From assembly GCA_947496215.1 (NCBI GenBank), contig CANMCF010000008.1, positions 62,001 to 126,000 on the forward strand: a stretch of 64,000 nt of DNA, in the 5' to 3' direction. Within the stretch, counting starts at the first letter, position 1. Each line of letters begins with the position of its first letter. Source of the stretch: an uncultured Bizionia sp. (GTDB taxonomy: Bacteria > Bacteroidota > Bacteroidia > Flavobacteriales > Flavobacteriaceae). Shown in pieces: positions 43,952 through 53,766 of the stretch. The translations under genes were made by a program, and so were the position numbers. The notes under the pieces were generated by a model, which was given only the letters and a program-made list of their open reading frames with translations, searched no databases and was not told where the DNA came from.

Positions 43952-44488
43952 TTAGTTTAATGTAAATTCTCTTTTTAATTTGCTTAGTTGATTTGCAATA
44001 CTTGCGTTGTATTGTATATCTCCTACGCGCAAGATGAAACCACCCAAGATGTCTTCATCTATGATGTTTTCAACCTCTACCTCTTTTCCGGTAAGCTCTT
44101 TGACTTTCGCCAAGACCTTTACTTTCAAATCGTCCGTTAAAGGTAAAGCTGTCGTTACCGTGGCAACTTCTGTTCCTCTCAACTCATCATACAACCTTGT
44201 ATATTCCAAAGTTACATTTTCCAATAGCGCGATACGCTTGTTGGCCATTAATGTATCTATAGCATTAATGGTCAATGCATTTGAATCCTTGAAGATTTCC
44301 AATAATGATGCTTTCTTAATCGAAGGACTTACTACAGGACTATTAAGCATGTCGCGTAAGTCTTTACTTCCTGCAATGGTGTTTGCCATCAACTTCATAT
44401 CATTGTTTACAGCATCTGCTGTATTTTGATCTGATGCTAAGCTTAACACTGCTTTTGCGTAACGTATTGCTGCTCTTGATCCTACCAT
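43952..44488 (-). CDS. atpH: ATP synthase delta subunit
   Basis: A 178-residue peripheral-stalk subunit: RAAIRYAKAVLSLA at the start, GGFILRVGDIQYNASIANQLSKL near the end, both diagnostic of OSCP/delta. It links F1 to the b subunit. Position between atpF and atpA is canonical. Confidence 0.95.
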   Translation of the reverse strand: MVGSRAAIRYAKAVLSLASDQNTADAVNNDMKLMANTIAGSKDLRDMLNSPVVSPSIKKASLLEIFKDSNALTINAIDTLMANKRIALLENVTLEYTRLYDELRGTEVATVTTALPLTDDLKVKVLAKVKELTGKEVEVENIIDEDILGGFILRVGDIQYNASIANQLSKLKREFTLN

Positions 44489-44494
44489 CTTATC

Positions 44495-45004
44495 TTAGTT
44501 GGTTAAGTTAAGTTCTGCTTCACCCAACAAAGATTCAACCAATTCCAGTTGTCTGTCCTTGTTAGCTAATTCTTGACGCACTACCTTTTCTGCGATTTCC
44601 ACAGATAATCCAGCTACGTGATTCTTAAGTTCTGCCATTGCAGATTTCTTTTCACTTTCTATGGCTGCTTGAGCTTGAGATATCATTGTATTTGCTTGTA
44701 CTTGAGCTTCAGTTTTAGCATCTTCAATCATTTTGTTTTTAAGCTCACGCGCTTCTTTAAGCATAGATTCACGCTCTGCACGTGCTTCTTTCAATAACTT
44801 GTCGTTATCTGCTTGAAGGTTCTGCATTTCCAATTTGGCGTTTTCTGCAGCGTCCAATGCATTTTGAATTCCTTCTTCTCTTTTTTCAACAGCATCAAGA
44901 ATTGGCTTCCAAGCAAACTTTCTCAATAACAACACCAATCCTACGAACAATACTAATTGCCAGAAGAATAACCCAATTGAAAATTCGTTAATTAATTTTT
45001 CCAT
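44495..45004 (-). CDS. atpF: ATP synthase subunit b
   Basis: A 169-residue protein: one N-terminal membrane helix (FFWQLVLFVGLVLLLRKF, 13-30) followed by a long charged helix (KREEGIQNALDAAENAKLEMQNL...) that forms the peripheral stalk. It starts 75 bases after the atpE stop. Confidence 0.95.
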   Translation of the reverse strand: MEKLINEFSIGLFFWQLVLFVGLVLLLRKFAWKPILDAVEKREEGIQNALDAAENAKLEMQNLQADNDKLLKEARAERESMLKEARELKNKMIEDAKTEAQVQANTMISQAQAAIESEKKSAMAELKNHVAGLSVEIAEKVVRQELANKDRQLELVESLLGEAELNLTN

Positions 45005-45079
45005 CTTATATAAAATTCTTTAATATCTAATTATTAAAACAACAACTACAACCAACCGTTATAGTTGTTGCTTGTTTTT

Positions 45080-45271
45080 TTAAGCTGCAAATAAAGCAGC
45101 AAATCCAATACCTTCAATAAGTGCAGCTGCGATAAGCATAGCTGTTTGGATTTTTCCTGAAGCTTCTGGTTGACGTGCAATAGCGTCCATTGCTGAACCA
45201 CCGATTTTACCAATACCTAAACCAGCACCGATTACGATTAAACCTGCTCCTACAATACTTGGAATTGTCAT
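45080..45271 (-). CDS. atpE: ATP synthase subunit c
   Basis: A 63-residue hairpin of two helices: GAGLIVIGAGLGIGKIGGSA, polar loop ARQPE, and second helix with the ion-binding glutamate in ALIEGIGFAALFA (Glu53 region). Length and the RQPE loop are typical for flavobacterial c subunits. Confidence 0.96.
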   Translation of the reverse strand: MTIPSIVGAGLIVIGAGLGIGKIGGSAMDAIARQPEASGKIQTAMLIAAALIEGIGFAALFAA

Positions 45272-45303
45272 AATATATATATTAAAAATTAAACATTCTT
45301 TTT

Positions 45304-46374
45304 TTAGTGATCATGGTGCTCTTCAACAGCAGACCCAAAATACAAAGCAGATAACATAGTAAAGATATATGCTTGTAAAGCGGCTACTAGCAATTCTAAC
45401 AATGATAAAGCAAACGCCAAACCAAAAGACAACGAACTACCTAGCCAATTCTTAAAGATAAACATCAAACCAATTATACTCATCAATACTATGTGTCCAG
45501 CAGTAATATTTGCATAAAGACGAATAAGCAATGAAAAAGGTTTAATTATTGTACCTAACAACTCTATTGGCGCTAAAATGATCTTCATAGGAACTGGCAC
45601 TCCAGGCATCCAAAAAATATGACCCCAATAATTTTTATTAGCTGTAAATGTTGTAAACAGATATGTAATTAACGCCAATGCCAGTGTTACCGCTATATTA
45701 TTAGTAACGTTAATCCCTAGAGGCGTCAATCCCAATAAGTTGATTATCCAAATGAAGAAAAACACCGTCAACAAATATGGCATATACCTCTTATATTTCT
45801 TTTTACCAATATTAGGAATAGCTATATCATCTCTGATATACAATACTATTGGCTCTAAAATACGACCAACTCCTTTTGGCATACTTCCTGTTTTATATTT
45901 CTTAGCCATACGACTAAACACGAAAAACATCAACAACCCAACCACAAATATGGTAAACACATTTTTTGTTATGGAAAAATCTATTGGCTTAGCATTTGTA
46001 ACATGATGATCAACCTCATTGATGGTACCTGATGCATCTGTCTTATATATCTTATTGTGATAATACTTATAGTAATTGCCATCTACTTCGGCAACAGTTT
46101 CGCCATGATTTAATTTTGAAGATGAAAACACTTTCAAGCCATTGTCCCAAAGAATTACTGGCAAAGGAAAACCAACATACTTATGCTCTCCATTGTCCGC
46201 AGTGTAGGAATATAAGCTAAAATCGTGAGAATCCAGCAAGTGATGGTTTATGTATTCTTTTATCTCAGTTTTTATATCTCCTTTTTCTGACCCTCCCCCA
46301 TCTGTTGCAAAAGAGAAAGTTGTTACAAAAAGAAATAATAAACAAATCGTTTTTATAGAAATAATATTTCGCAT
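45304..46374 (-). CDS. atpB: ATP synthase subunit a
   Basis: A 356-residue protein, long for subunit a because of an N-terminal signal-like segment (1-22) and a periplasmic extension before the membrane core, as usual in Bacteroidota. The essential arginine lies in PFSLLIRLYANITAGH. It is the first ATP synthase gene proper and follows a promoter-like sequence. Confidence 0.94.
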   Translation of the reverse strand: MRNIISIKTICLLFLFVTTFSFATDGGGSEKGDIKTEIKEYINHHLLDSHDFSLYSYTADNGEHKYVGFPLPVILWDNGLKVFSSSKLNHGETVAEVDGNYYKYYHNKIYKTDASGTINEVDHHVTNAKPIDFSITKNVFTIFVVGLLMFFVFSRMAKKYKTGSMPKGVGRILEPIVLYIRDDIAIPNIGKKKYKRYMPYLLTVFFFIWIINLLGLTPLGINVTNNIAVTLALALITYLFTTFTANKNYWGHIFWMPGVPVPMKIILAPIELLGTIIKPFSLLIRLYANITAGHIVLMSIIGLMFIFKNWLGSSLSFGLAFALSLLELLVAALQAYIFTMLSALYFGSAVEEHHDH

Positions 46375-46408
46375 ATCACTTATTATAATAGTGGCTTAAA
46401 AATCGCTG

Positions 46409-46416
46409 CAAAGGTA
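46409..46416 (-). promoter_or_regulatory. Bacteroidota -7 element upstream of atpB
   Basis: TACCTTTG on the minus strand, with TTTTTGC 17 bases further upstream as a candidate -33. It lies about 35 bases before the atpB start, so the ATP synthase genes may be transcribed separately from the membrane-protein and bactofilin genes above. Confidence 0.55.
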
Positions 46417-46475
46417 TGCTTTTATATCAAAAGCAAAAAAGAAATTTTCATATTATTTACAACTGCTTTTTTCAG

Positions 46476-46874
46476 CTAATCATCTGTGTCTAATCTATTA
46501 AGAAATCTAGATAAAATTATACTCTCCATAACAAGACAAATCACATACGGAATAAAGAAAGTAAAAAACTCATATCGACTAAGAACATCATCCGAAGTAT
46601 ACTCAGGATAAAAGAAAAGGAAAAAGAAGACAAACTTCAACATACTACCAAGCATAAAAAGAAAACCTAATTGATCTTTCAGTTTTCTTTTAAATATGTA
46701 AAGCAACACAATAACTCCTAATGCGAGAAATATATTGACTATATAAGAGAATCTTAATTGCTCCAATATAATTGGACTATCTATTTCTGCATTAACATAG
46801 AGATGCATACAAAAAGCAATAGACGCAACAAGAGTAACACTTATAGCATTTAATATTAGTTTTCTTAAAATCAA
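46476..46874 (-). CDS. Small membrane protein upstream of the ATP synthase operon
   Basis: A 132-residue protein with four hydrophobic helices (ISVTLVASIAFCMHLYV, FSYIVNIFLALGVIVLLYIF, FLFMLGSMLKFVFFFLFF, FFTFFIPYVICLVMESIIL). It sits where atpI lies in other bacteria and may have a similar assembly role; I cannot name it further. Overlaps the AtpZ-like gene by four bases. Confidence 0.7.
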   Translation of the reverse strand: MILRKLILNAISVTLVASIAFCMHLYVNAEIDSPIILEQLRFSYIVNIFLALGVIVLLYIFKRKLKDQLGFLFMLGSMLKFVFFFLFFYPEYTSDDVLSRYEFFTFFIPYVICLVMESIILSRFLNRLDTDD

Positions 46875-47089
46875 GGATTCAATTTATTTACTTGCCTTAG
46901 CACAACATATAGAGAAATAGTCACGCCAACAAGAGTGCAAACAATTAAGTATGCTTTTCCTGAAGGGTTGTAATTTGTGTCCAACCACTTGCCCAATAAC
47001 ACAAATAGATAGATTGTAATCCCCATTTGTATGGCTATACCGGATAAGGCTGCAATTTGTTTAAGCTGTTTTTTTGGTTTTTGGTCCAC
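46871..47089 (-). CDS. AtpZ/AtpI-like membrane protein
   Basis: A 72-residue protein with two helices (GIAIQMGITIYLFVLLGKWLD and AYLIVCTLVGVTISLYVVL) and the GKWLDTNYNPSGKAY loop of AtpZ. The start is GTG, 29 bases inside the bactofilin gene, so translation is probably coupled. AtpZ/AtpI help assemble the c-ring. Confidence 0.8.
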   Translation of the reverse strand: MDQKPKKQLKQIAALSGIAIQMGITIYLFVLLGKWLDTNYNPSGKAYLIVCTLVGVTISLYVVLRQVNKLNP

Positions 47090-47462
47090 CTTGTAGTTCT
47101 TTTATCGCGGTTTTCATAACACAGGTAACATTAAATGTAGCACCTGGCTCCACAGCTAGCTTTTGTGTTGTGACCTCACCTTCTATATGTGCAGAGGCCT
47201 TTAGCGTCAATGTTCCTGAAAGATCCAATTTTCCGGAAAACTTTCCTTCGAAATAGGCATTGGCACTTTCCAATGTCCCATTTATCTCACCAGTTTTTCC
47301 AACTACGACTTTTCCAGGTGTTCTTACATTTCCTTCTATGACTCCATCTATTCTCAAATCTCCTTCACTGGAAAAGTCACCTACTATCTTGGTTCCTTTT
47401 GCTATTTTGTTTTGGATGGAGGTTCCATCTTGTTGTTTTTCTTTTTTGCTATCAGAAAACAT
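47061..47462 (-). CDS. Bactofilin (polymer-forming cytoskeletal protein)
   Basis: A 133-residue beta-helical protein: IAKGTKIVGDFSSEGDLRIDGVIEGNVRTPGKVVVGKTGEINGTLE (in parts) with the repeating G-x-hydrophobic pattern of bactofilins (DUF583). Disordered ends. It forms membrane-associated filaments. Adjacent to the PorW/SprE-like gene and the ATP synthase operon. Confidence 0.88.
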   Translation of the reverse strand: MFSDSKKEKQQDGTSIQNKIAKGTKIVGDFSSEGDLRIDGVIEGNVRTPGKVVVGKTGEINGTLESANAYFEGKFSGKLDLSGTLTLKASAHIEGEVTTQKLAVEPGATFNVTCVMKTAIKELQGGPKTKKTA

Positions 47463-47491
47463 ATTGCTATTGATTTTAAGGAATTGTTACA

Positions 47492-50050
47492 CTATTGGTT
47501 TGCCAAATACATCTCTAGGTTCTTATGAATTTGCACAACTCTATAGTTTTGTGTGGAAATGGCAAACGATGGTCTCTTCACCTTGTACCCATCTCCTTCT
47601 TCTAATATCTGTGAGAAACCTTTGGCTCCATCTATGCTCTTTAATCCGTGTACTACGACAAAAGTAGTGTTTTCATCATACAAATCCACAGATGTATTCA
47701 AATCATAGTATCGTACTTTCCCCACGGCTTCATTCATTGTTTTCACAAAGTCTTCCACCTCTCCTTTTTCAGAATTTGAAAACTGATAGATTACCTTGAA
47801 ACTTTTTTCTTCCGCATCATCTCTAAATTCCGAATTTGAAATCGTCTTGAACGCCTTGTCTATTATTCTTTGGGCTTGTACTCCTTCTGGTGTGTTTGCA
47901 TAGTTGACTGCAATGTTATTTATCGCCTTGCTATAAGTTTCGAACCCATATAAACGACCAGATGCCGTTGCTTTCAACAATTCGAACTTCGGTACGATGG
48001 CGTCTCCTTCGAATGCATTGATGTAGTTTTCGGACTTACTGATGACCTCAGCAAACTTTTGTTCCTCAAACAGCTTGTAAGTGTTTTCATAGACACTTTC
48101 CGGACTGTTTTCATCTTTGTCTGCAACCGATTCAGGATTACTTAGAATTTGTGCATAGCGGGAATCCGGGTAATTCGCTATTATCTCGTTTTTGGCTATA
48201 GAAGCCTCGTCGGTTTTTCCTTGTATTTCGTATATCTTATAAAGGTTGTATTTGGAGGGTAGCACCAAGCGTTCTTCCGGGTTACTTTTCAGCAACTCCA
48301 AAAATTTCCCTTTGGATAGGTCGTATTCCTTAAATTTCTCCTTGTATATCAATCCCAATTGATAGTATGCATAATTTCTATCCTTGGATATGCTATCTAT
48401 AGCCTTTTGCTCCGTTGGAACCTTTGCCAAGTAAAACTCTGGATCGAACAATTCGTTGTCTTCTTCCAAGTCTGCCACCCCAGCTCCAGAAGCAATACCG
48501 CCTCCTATTCCACCTTTACTGCCAGACCATCTCCATCCATCCTTTAACTCCCTGTCTCCCCAAATTCTTGAAAATTCATTTTTACCATAAGCAACCGTTG
48601 ATGGATTGTAGAAGTAAAATGCAGATCCTGCGTTTGGTGTACCACCCTTAGGTTTTACTATGTTTCCAAAACTCGAGCTACTTGCATTGTTTGCTGCCAG
48701 ACCTTTTTTCTGCTCTTCTATCGCAAGCCTCTCCTTTTCAGCTTCTGCCTTGGCTCTAAGCTTGCTTGTGTATTCTTCGAAATAACTTAGTCTTTCGGTT
48801 TCAGACATAGAAACCAGATTTAAAATACTGTCATTGACCTCTGCTATGTCCTCATAGTAAATGACGTCATCCAGATTTTCCCTTTTTCGCTTAATAACTC
48901 TAAAAGGCTTGCTGTCCTTGACCATATTGGTCATTGTGCTATCAAAATAGGCTCCTGCCCCCTTATACTCATTCGCATCGAAATGCATATCACCCAAGGT
49001 TTCATAGTTTTTGGCAACCAATTGTTTGTCTCTGGATTGTGTTCTTAACGACTTGTTATAATAGGCAATAGCCAAGGAATCATTCTCGATTTCAAGATGG
49101 TATTCTCCTATTTGATGATAGATTTTATCTAGGAAAGGTCTATTTTCCCTATCTTCTTCCAGTTTTGTCAAATGTTCCAAGAAAGCAATTTTATCTCCCC
49201 CTTCATAATCAAAGTTCCTTGCTTTTTCCACATGGGCTCCAATAAGGTATTTGCGTGGTATTTTTCGGTTCAATTCGATGACATTGTCAAAGGCAATGTT
49301 CGCACTATCCTTGTCATTCAAAGCGTTGTACAGTTGCCCTTGTATAAAACGGTAGCGGCCTTCCTCATTTCGTCTTTTCGTTGCATCCGCTGCAATGTCT
49401 ATTTGTGTCAATGCGCTATCCAAAGCCTCTATGTTTATATATGCTTGTGCCAATATGGATGTAGCATCTGCCAAATCCTGACCTTCGATTTCCTCCTGCT
49501 CCAAGAGACGCTTTAGGTTTTTTATCGCCAATTCGTCATTTTCAAGACGAATGTTCGTTTTCTCCCTCCAAACCTTTGCCTGGTTTATGTTGCTACTTGC
49601 TGGATATTTATATAGAATGTAGTTAAATGCCTCCAAAGCTGGCACAAAGCGCTGATCGAAGTAGCGTGCCTTCCCCAACAACAGATAAGCCTCATCTATT
49701 TGAGGGTTCTTTTCCTTGCCTTGGATGTTCATTCCGTGCCTTTGGACTGCCTTTACGGCTTTCTCCTCTGCTCTTGTAAAGTCCTCGTTTTTGGATTGAC
49801 CAGGCAAAATCACATCTTCATCAATTTGCATGCGCTCCACAGGTAAAATTTCCCAGTAGTTGTCTTGATAAGAATCGTTAATGCTTGTCCTCCCTTTTTC
49901 CAAGGCCTCGTAACCATTGAACAGCGTATTGTATTCTGCGGTTACCGCATGAAAGTTCCTACTTATGAAATTGTCTTTCTTACGAGAACAACTTGTAATG
50001 ATCAAAGCAGAGACTGCTACGAATAATATTGGTTTCAGTGCTATTTTCAA
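47492..50050 (-). CDS. sprE: T9SS TPR lipoprotein PorW/SprE-like
   Basis: An 852-residue protein with lipoprotein signal (lipobox ITSC, Cys21) starting at a TTG codon; no in-frame ATG lies just upstream. The mature N-terminus (KDNFISRNFHAVTAEYNTLFNGYEAL, in parts) and a string of TPR motifs match the SprE/PorW family (about 870 residues in Flavobacterium), needed for type IX secretion and gliding. The genomic position upstream of bactofilin and the ATP synthase genes agrees with flavobacteria. The metalloprotease at 55500 carries the T9SS sorting signal and would be a client. Confidence 0.78.
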   Translation of the reverse strand: MKIALKPILFVAVSALIITSCSRKKDNFISRNFHAVTAEYNTLFNGYEALEKGRTSINDSYQDNYWEILPVERMQIDEDVILPGQSKNEDFTRAEEKAVKAVQRHGMNIQGKEKNPQIDEAYLLLGKARYFDQRFVPALEAFNYILYKYPASSNINQAKVWREKTNIRLENDELAIKNLKRLLEQEEIEGQDLADATSILAQAYINIEALDSALTQIDIAADATKRRNEEGRYRFIQGQLYNALNDKDSANIAFDNVIELNRKIPRKYLIGAHVEKARNFDYEGGDKIAFLEHLTKLEEDRENRPFLDKIYHQIGEYHLEIENDSLAIAYYNKSLRTQSRDKQLVAKNYETLGDMHFDANEYKGAGAYFDSTMTNMVKDSKPFRVIKRKRENLDDVIYYEDIAEVNDSILNLVSMSETERLSYFEEYTSKLRAKAEAEKERLAIEEQKKGLAANNASSSSFGNIVKPKGGTPNAGSAFYFYNPSTVAYGKNEFSRIWGDRELKDGWRWSGSKGGIGGGIASGAGVADLEEDNELFDPEFYLAKVPTEQKAIDSISKDRNYAYYQLGLIYKEKFKEYDLSKGKFLELLKSNPEERLVLPSKYNLYKIYEIQGKTDEASIAKNEIIANYPDSRYAQILSNPESVADKDENSPESVYENTYKLFEEQKFAEVISKSENYINAFEGDAIVPKFELLKATASGRLYGFETYSKAINNIAVNYANTPEGVQAQRIIDKAFKTISNSEFRDDAEEKSFKVIYQFSNSEKGEVEDFVKTMNEAVGKVRYYDLNTSVDLYDENTTFVVVHGLKSIDGAKGFSQILEEGDGYKVKRPSFAISTQNYRVVQIHKNLEMYLANQ

Positions 50051-50175
50051 CGTTGTTGTATTTAGTCTAATACATAACTTTAAACTTATGCGAATATTAT
50101 ATATTTATTGCATAAGCACGTAAAAATAAGCATCTTTTTCAGTTTATGCCAATTAAACTAGAAAATTGAAGTGTT

Positions 50176-50883
50176 TTATACTTCCGCAACCTTGGAAAAA
50201 TGTATTTCCAGTTCTCTTAAAGTAGCTTCGCTGGTTTTCAGATCCTTTATGACTTCACCTTTTTCCAATACCACGATGCGTTCACAAACATCCGTTACAT
50301 GCAGTAGGTCATGGCTTGATATCAAAACGGTCACGCCTTTCTTTTCGGCTAGATCCTTTACAATACCCTTTAGTCTAATTTGTGTGGTCGGATCCAAATT
50401 CGCAAATGGCTCATCCAAGATAATGACTTCCGGGTTTCCTATCAATGCAGCCACTATGCCTGCTTTTTTCTGATTTCCCTTGCTTAAATCCCTCAAGTAT
50501 TTTTTCTGACCAAGTATTTCTCCATGAAAAAAGTCTTCGAATTGAGCTAGAAGCGCATCTACGTCACTGGATTTCTGTCCTCTCAACTCCCCTATGAAAT
50601 AAAAGTATTCCTCGGCCGTCAAATAACCTATCAAAAAACTTTCATCTATGAATGAAGATGTAAATGGCTTCCAGTCCTCGCTCTCATGGACCATGACCCC
50701 ATTGTTCTCTATATGCCCCGTTGTTGGTTGTATCAAGTCCAACAATAAACTAAAATACGTTGTTTTACCTGCTCCATTATTTCCGACCAATCCAAAGCTT
50801 TGTCCTTTTGGTATTTCCAGGTTTTCAATACTCAAAACTGTGGATTCGTTATATTTCTTTGAAAGATTTGATGTTGTTATCAT
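50176..50883 (-). CDS. ABC transporter ATP-binding subunit
   Basis: A 235-residue ATPase: Walker A GNNGAGKTT (35-43), signature LSKGNQKKAG, Walker B VIILDEPFANLDP, switch SSHDLLH. Last gene of a five-gene PadR-headed operon; partner is the DUF5687 membrane protein just upstream. Confidence 0.93.
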   Translation of the reverse strand: MITTSNLSKKYNESTVLSIENLEIPKGQSFGLVGNNGAGKTTYFSLLLDLIQPTTGHIENNGVMVHESEDWKPFTSSFIDESFLIGYLTAEEYFYFIGELRGQKSSDVDALLAQFEDFFHGEILGQKKYLRDLSKGNQKKAGIVAALIGNPEVIILDEPFANLDPTTQIRLKGIVKDLAEKKGVTVLISSHDLLHVTDVCERIVVLEKGEVIKDLKTSEATLRELEIHFSKVAEV

Positions 50884-50904
50884 TGTCTTGTACGTTTAAT
50901 TTGG

Positions 50905-52377
50905 TTATTTCTTTTCTGAAAAGGCTGCTATCGTCTTATACTTTCCTTTTTGGTATACGGCTTCTATTTTTCTGAATACAAAGTTCCTAAATACAATGCC
51001 GAGGACTCCACTTAAAGCCAAAGTGATAATTCCAGCTTGAAAATTGATGAGTTTGTATGGCACATAAAACAACAGCATTGGCAATATGAACTTAGGAAGC
51101 GCTATTAGCAACTGAGTGGGATTGAAACCATTTGTGTTGCTAAAGGCCTTGGCCTTTACATTAAGTTCCACAGGCACCCTATTCAATACACCTCCATATA
51201 GGGTTATAAACGAATTCAAACCGATGTTGAACAATGCTCCTGCCGCAATCATTCCAAAAATATCCCATCCAAAATAGATGTATGGCGTACTCAATATGAA
51301 AGAGAGTACCACCGCAAAAACCATCAAGTACCACTTGGACTGCAAATAGGTCTTATAAGGAATGTTTTGACTCATCAGCATCTTGTAATACTCGCTATCC
51401 CAAGAAGGCACCAATTGACCAAATGTCATTAAAAATCCTCCGGTAACGAACATTGAGGCGAATGCCAGAAATGCAGGCATGTTCATATAGGTTTCTTGGG
51501 TATAGAACATCAAACCATAAAACAGGAATATAAAGGACATGAACATGACTTGTCTTGGCCTTACATTCCTCCATATCAGTTTTACGTCATTCTTTATGAA
51601 TGGTGCAACCGCTCCAAAACGATTCATCCAGGACAAATCCGTTGCATTTACTTCTTTTACCTTTTTGGAAACGGCATCGTCCAAGTAAAATCCTTTTTTG
51701 ATGAAATTGAAATTCACATAGTACAACCCTATCGCCCAGAGTATGGACAAAACAGCCAAATATGGATGATTGTACAAATAATTGAATGCTGCTCCTATAG
51801 GCTCAGATGCCTTGAAAACTCCATAAACCTCCAACCCTACGAAAGCTACCAAAATGGCCAATATCACATAAAAGGCCACGTTGTTCTTGTTAATCAAGAA
51901 ATTGAGAAAGTTATTTGCAAACGTAATGGACACCACGGCAATAAACCAACAAAATACATTAACCAGAGGATAGCCTTGCGTCAACAACACAATGCTAAAT
52001 GGAACAAATACGAATAAAGGTAAAAAATTGAAAAAAGAAACACTTGTCTTCCCTAGCAAGTAATGAATGACGGTACTTCGTTTGATAGGTATGGTCATTA
52101 ACGGCTTTACATTCATCACAGGCAACTGTTGCATAAAATAACGAATTAACAAATCGAAAAGAAACCAATAAATCAAGAAGTTATTCACTACCTGCATAGG
52201 GTCTACCGAAGGGATTGCCTTCTTTATTATAAAAAACAATCCTACTCCCAGCATGAGTGCTGCACCTCCAAAATACAGAACAGCCAAAAAGAGCAATATC
52301 TTGATTGCCAACCCCTTTTGAAAATAGGAAGCGCGTCGAAATTGTTTCCATTCCAGGCTTATAAAACGTTTAAACAT
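50905..52377 (-). CDS. DUF5687 ABC-transporter membrane subunit
   Basis: A 490-residue membrane protein with about 11-12 helices and the start FISLEWKQFRRASYFQKGLAIK typical of DUF5687 permeases (in parts). Its gene starts next to the ATPase gene (21-base gap). Substrate unknown. Confidence 0.82.
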   Translation of the reverse strand: MFKRFISLEWKQFRRASYFQKGLAIKILLFLAVLYFGGAALMLGVGLFFIIKKAIPSVDPMQVVNNFLIYWFLFDLLIRYFMQQLPVMNVKPLMTIPIKRSTVIHYLLGKTSVSFFNFLPLFVFVPFSIVLLTQGYPLVNVFCWFIAVVSITFANNFLNFLINKNNVAFYVILAILVAFVGLEVYGVFKASEPIGAAFNYLYNHPYLAVLSILWAIGLYYVNFNFIKKGFYLDDAVSKKVKEVNATDLSWMNRFGAVAPFIKNDVKLIWRNVRPRQVMFMSFIFLFYGLMFYTQETYMNMPAFLAFASMFVTGGFLMTFGQLVPSWDSEYYKMLMSQNIPYKTYLQSKWYLMVFAVVLSFILSTPYIYFGWDIFGMIAAGALFNIGLNSFITLYGGVLNRVPVELNVKAKAFSNTNGFNPTQLLIALPKFILPMLLFYVPYKLINFQAGIITLALSGVLGIVFRNFVFRKIEAVYQKGKYKTIAAFSEKK

Positions 52378-52427
52378 ATCGTTATTTGGTTAGATTTTAA
52401 TGATTAGTATCCTAAATAAAGGAATTG

Positions 52428-53060
52428 TTACAAATTATATTCAGGATATGTTTTTTCAAGAAGATTTTCTGCCTCGTTGGGCAATACCAACAAACTCACA
52501 TAGCTAAACAATCTCGCCAAGGTAAAAACCACTGATACCACAACGATGCCAATGCTGCTTATGAAGGCTCCATTGATAAGATTGTCGGCATTGAATATTT
52601 GTGATATGAAAATAAACCCAACAGCGGATGCTTGCTTGAAAATAATCTCTTCCAACAACCATTTTCGCTTGGTCATCTCCTTTTTTCTTTTGAATTCCTT
52701 ATTCAATCGATTTCCCCGATAAAAGCTCCAAAAAGCCAACAAAATGAAACTAGACATATAAAAAACATCAGCCAAAGAAGAACTGAATGCCATATAAAAG
52801 ATGATAAAGATGGAAATCGTTATAAGCAGCTGTGGTAATTCAAACCACTGTTTGAAATAATTCCATAAATATTTCCGATATCTTTTACCCATTGTCTTTT
52901 GACGTTCTTCAACAACTTCCATAAAGCCAAAGACACCAAACTTCTTAAAAGATTGAACTCTTGCTTCTTCAGAAGACAATTCTGGTCGTTCTTCCCAAAT
53001 GGCTTCGATATCATTTGTCAAGTGATCCACCAATTCGGTTTGCAAATCGTAATGCTCCAC
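52428..53060 (-). CDS. PadR-associated membrane protein, frame open upstream of the first GTG
   Basis: A 210-residue protein from the GTG at 53060: N-terminal cytoplasmic domain (DLQTELVDHLTNDIEAIWEERP) and four membrane helices. The same frame stays open to 53111 and would add SYENQIQGLYAFTRQHF, which aligns with the start of the neighbouring paralogue, so the domain looks incomplete at the GTG. An ATG exists at 53115-53113 but is one nucleotide out of frame. Either GTG or another codon is used, or the true start is broken by an indel. Confidence 0.7.
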   Translation of the reverse strand: MEHYDLQTELVDHLTNDIEAIWEERPELSSEEARVQSFKKFGVFGFMEVVEERQKTMGKRYRKYLWNYFKQWFELPQLLITISIFIIFYMAFSSSLADVFYMSSFILLAFWSFYRGNRLNKEFKRKKEMTKRKWLLEEIIFKQASAVGFIFISQIFNADNLINGAFISSIGIVVVSVVFTLARLFSYVSLLVLPNEAENLLEKTYPEYNL

Positions 53061-53115
53061 AAAGTGTTGCCTTGTAAAGGCATACAGACCTTGTATTTGG
53101 TTTTCGTAGCTTCAT

Positions 53116-53766
53116 TTAAAGTATCTTCCCATATTTTAATTCATAATCTCTTTTAAACTGAATTGCTGCCATTAAAAAAAGTATTGGCAACATCAAGGCA
53201 ATGGATTTAATCATCAAATAGACATAGACGTATTCTCTTGAAAAGCTTGCTTCATACTTGAAGTCGAAAAGACTGAATATGCATAAGAAGAAAATCACCA
53301 ACATTCCCATTAAACGCTCCAAGGCAGAATATCTCGTTCTATTCTTTTTACATATTATTTTTACCACAGATAGCGCTCCCACATACAGACAAAAGTATAC
53401 GATGCTTGCTGTGCGATTGTAGATTTCGATCTCTAGATTTTCCAGTCCCATAAAAAGAGTCAATCCTATTATTGCCACAAGCAGCAACCCCTTGAAAGAC
53501 AAAAATTGCTTAAAAAGCATTTTTATTATCTTTTTGTCTGTTGCTTTTTTAAATGTTTCATGGTTATCCAATATCGACTCCTTGTTTTCTATCATATATG
53601 CTTTAAAGGCATCGTGAAAAGATTTCATGCCCCCATCATTCATTTGGCTTTCAATATCAGAAGCAATATGATCCACCATTTCCAACCTGACATCATTATA
53701 AGTGATATTGGAATTTTCAAGGTAATTGTCTATAAACCGTATATTCTCTTTTGTTAACATTCTCAT
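53116..53766 (-). CDS. PadR-associated membrane protein
   Basis: A 216-residue protein: N-terminal cytoplasmic domain with the VRLEMVDHIASDIESQM motif (about 26-42) and four to five membrane helices. It overlaps the PadR gene by one base. The domain is homologous to that of the next gene and resembles the prefix domains encoded next to PadR regulators; it may sense or bind the regulator. Confidence 0.75.
   Translation of the reverse strand: MRMLTKENIRFIDNYLENSNITYNDVRLEMVDHIASDIESQMNDGGMKSFHDAFKAYMIENKESILDNHETFKKATDKKIIKMLFKQFLSFKGLLLVAIIGLTLFMGLENLEIEIYNRTASIVYFCLYVGALSVVKIICKKNRTRYSALERLMGMLVIFFLCIFSLFDFKYEASFSREYVYVYLMIKSIALMLPILFLMAAIQFKRDYELKYGKIL

Noticed and set aside
50224-50232. 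AGCTTCGCT, the reverse of the element tail AGCGAAGCT
   Set aside because: It lies inside the ABC ATPase gene as codons AGC GAA GCT (Ser-Glu-Ala) and has no hairpin beside it, so it is a chance match.
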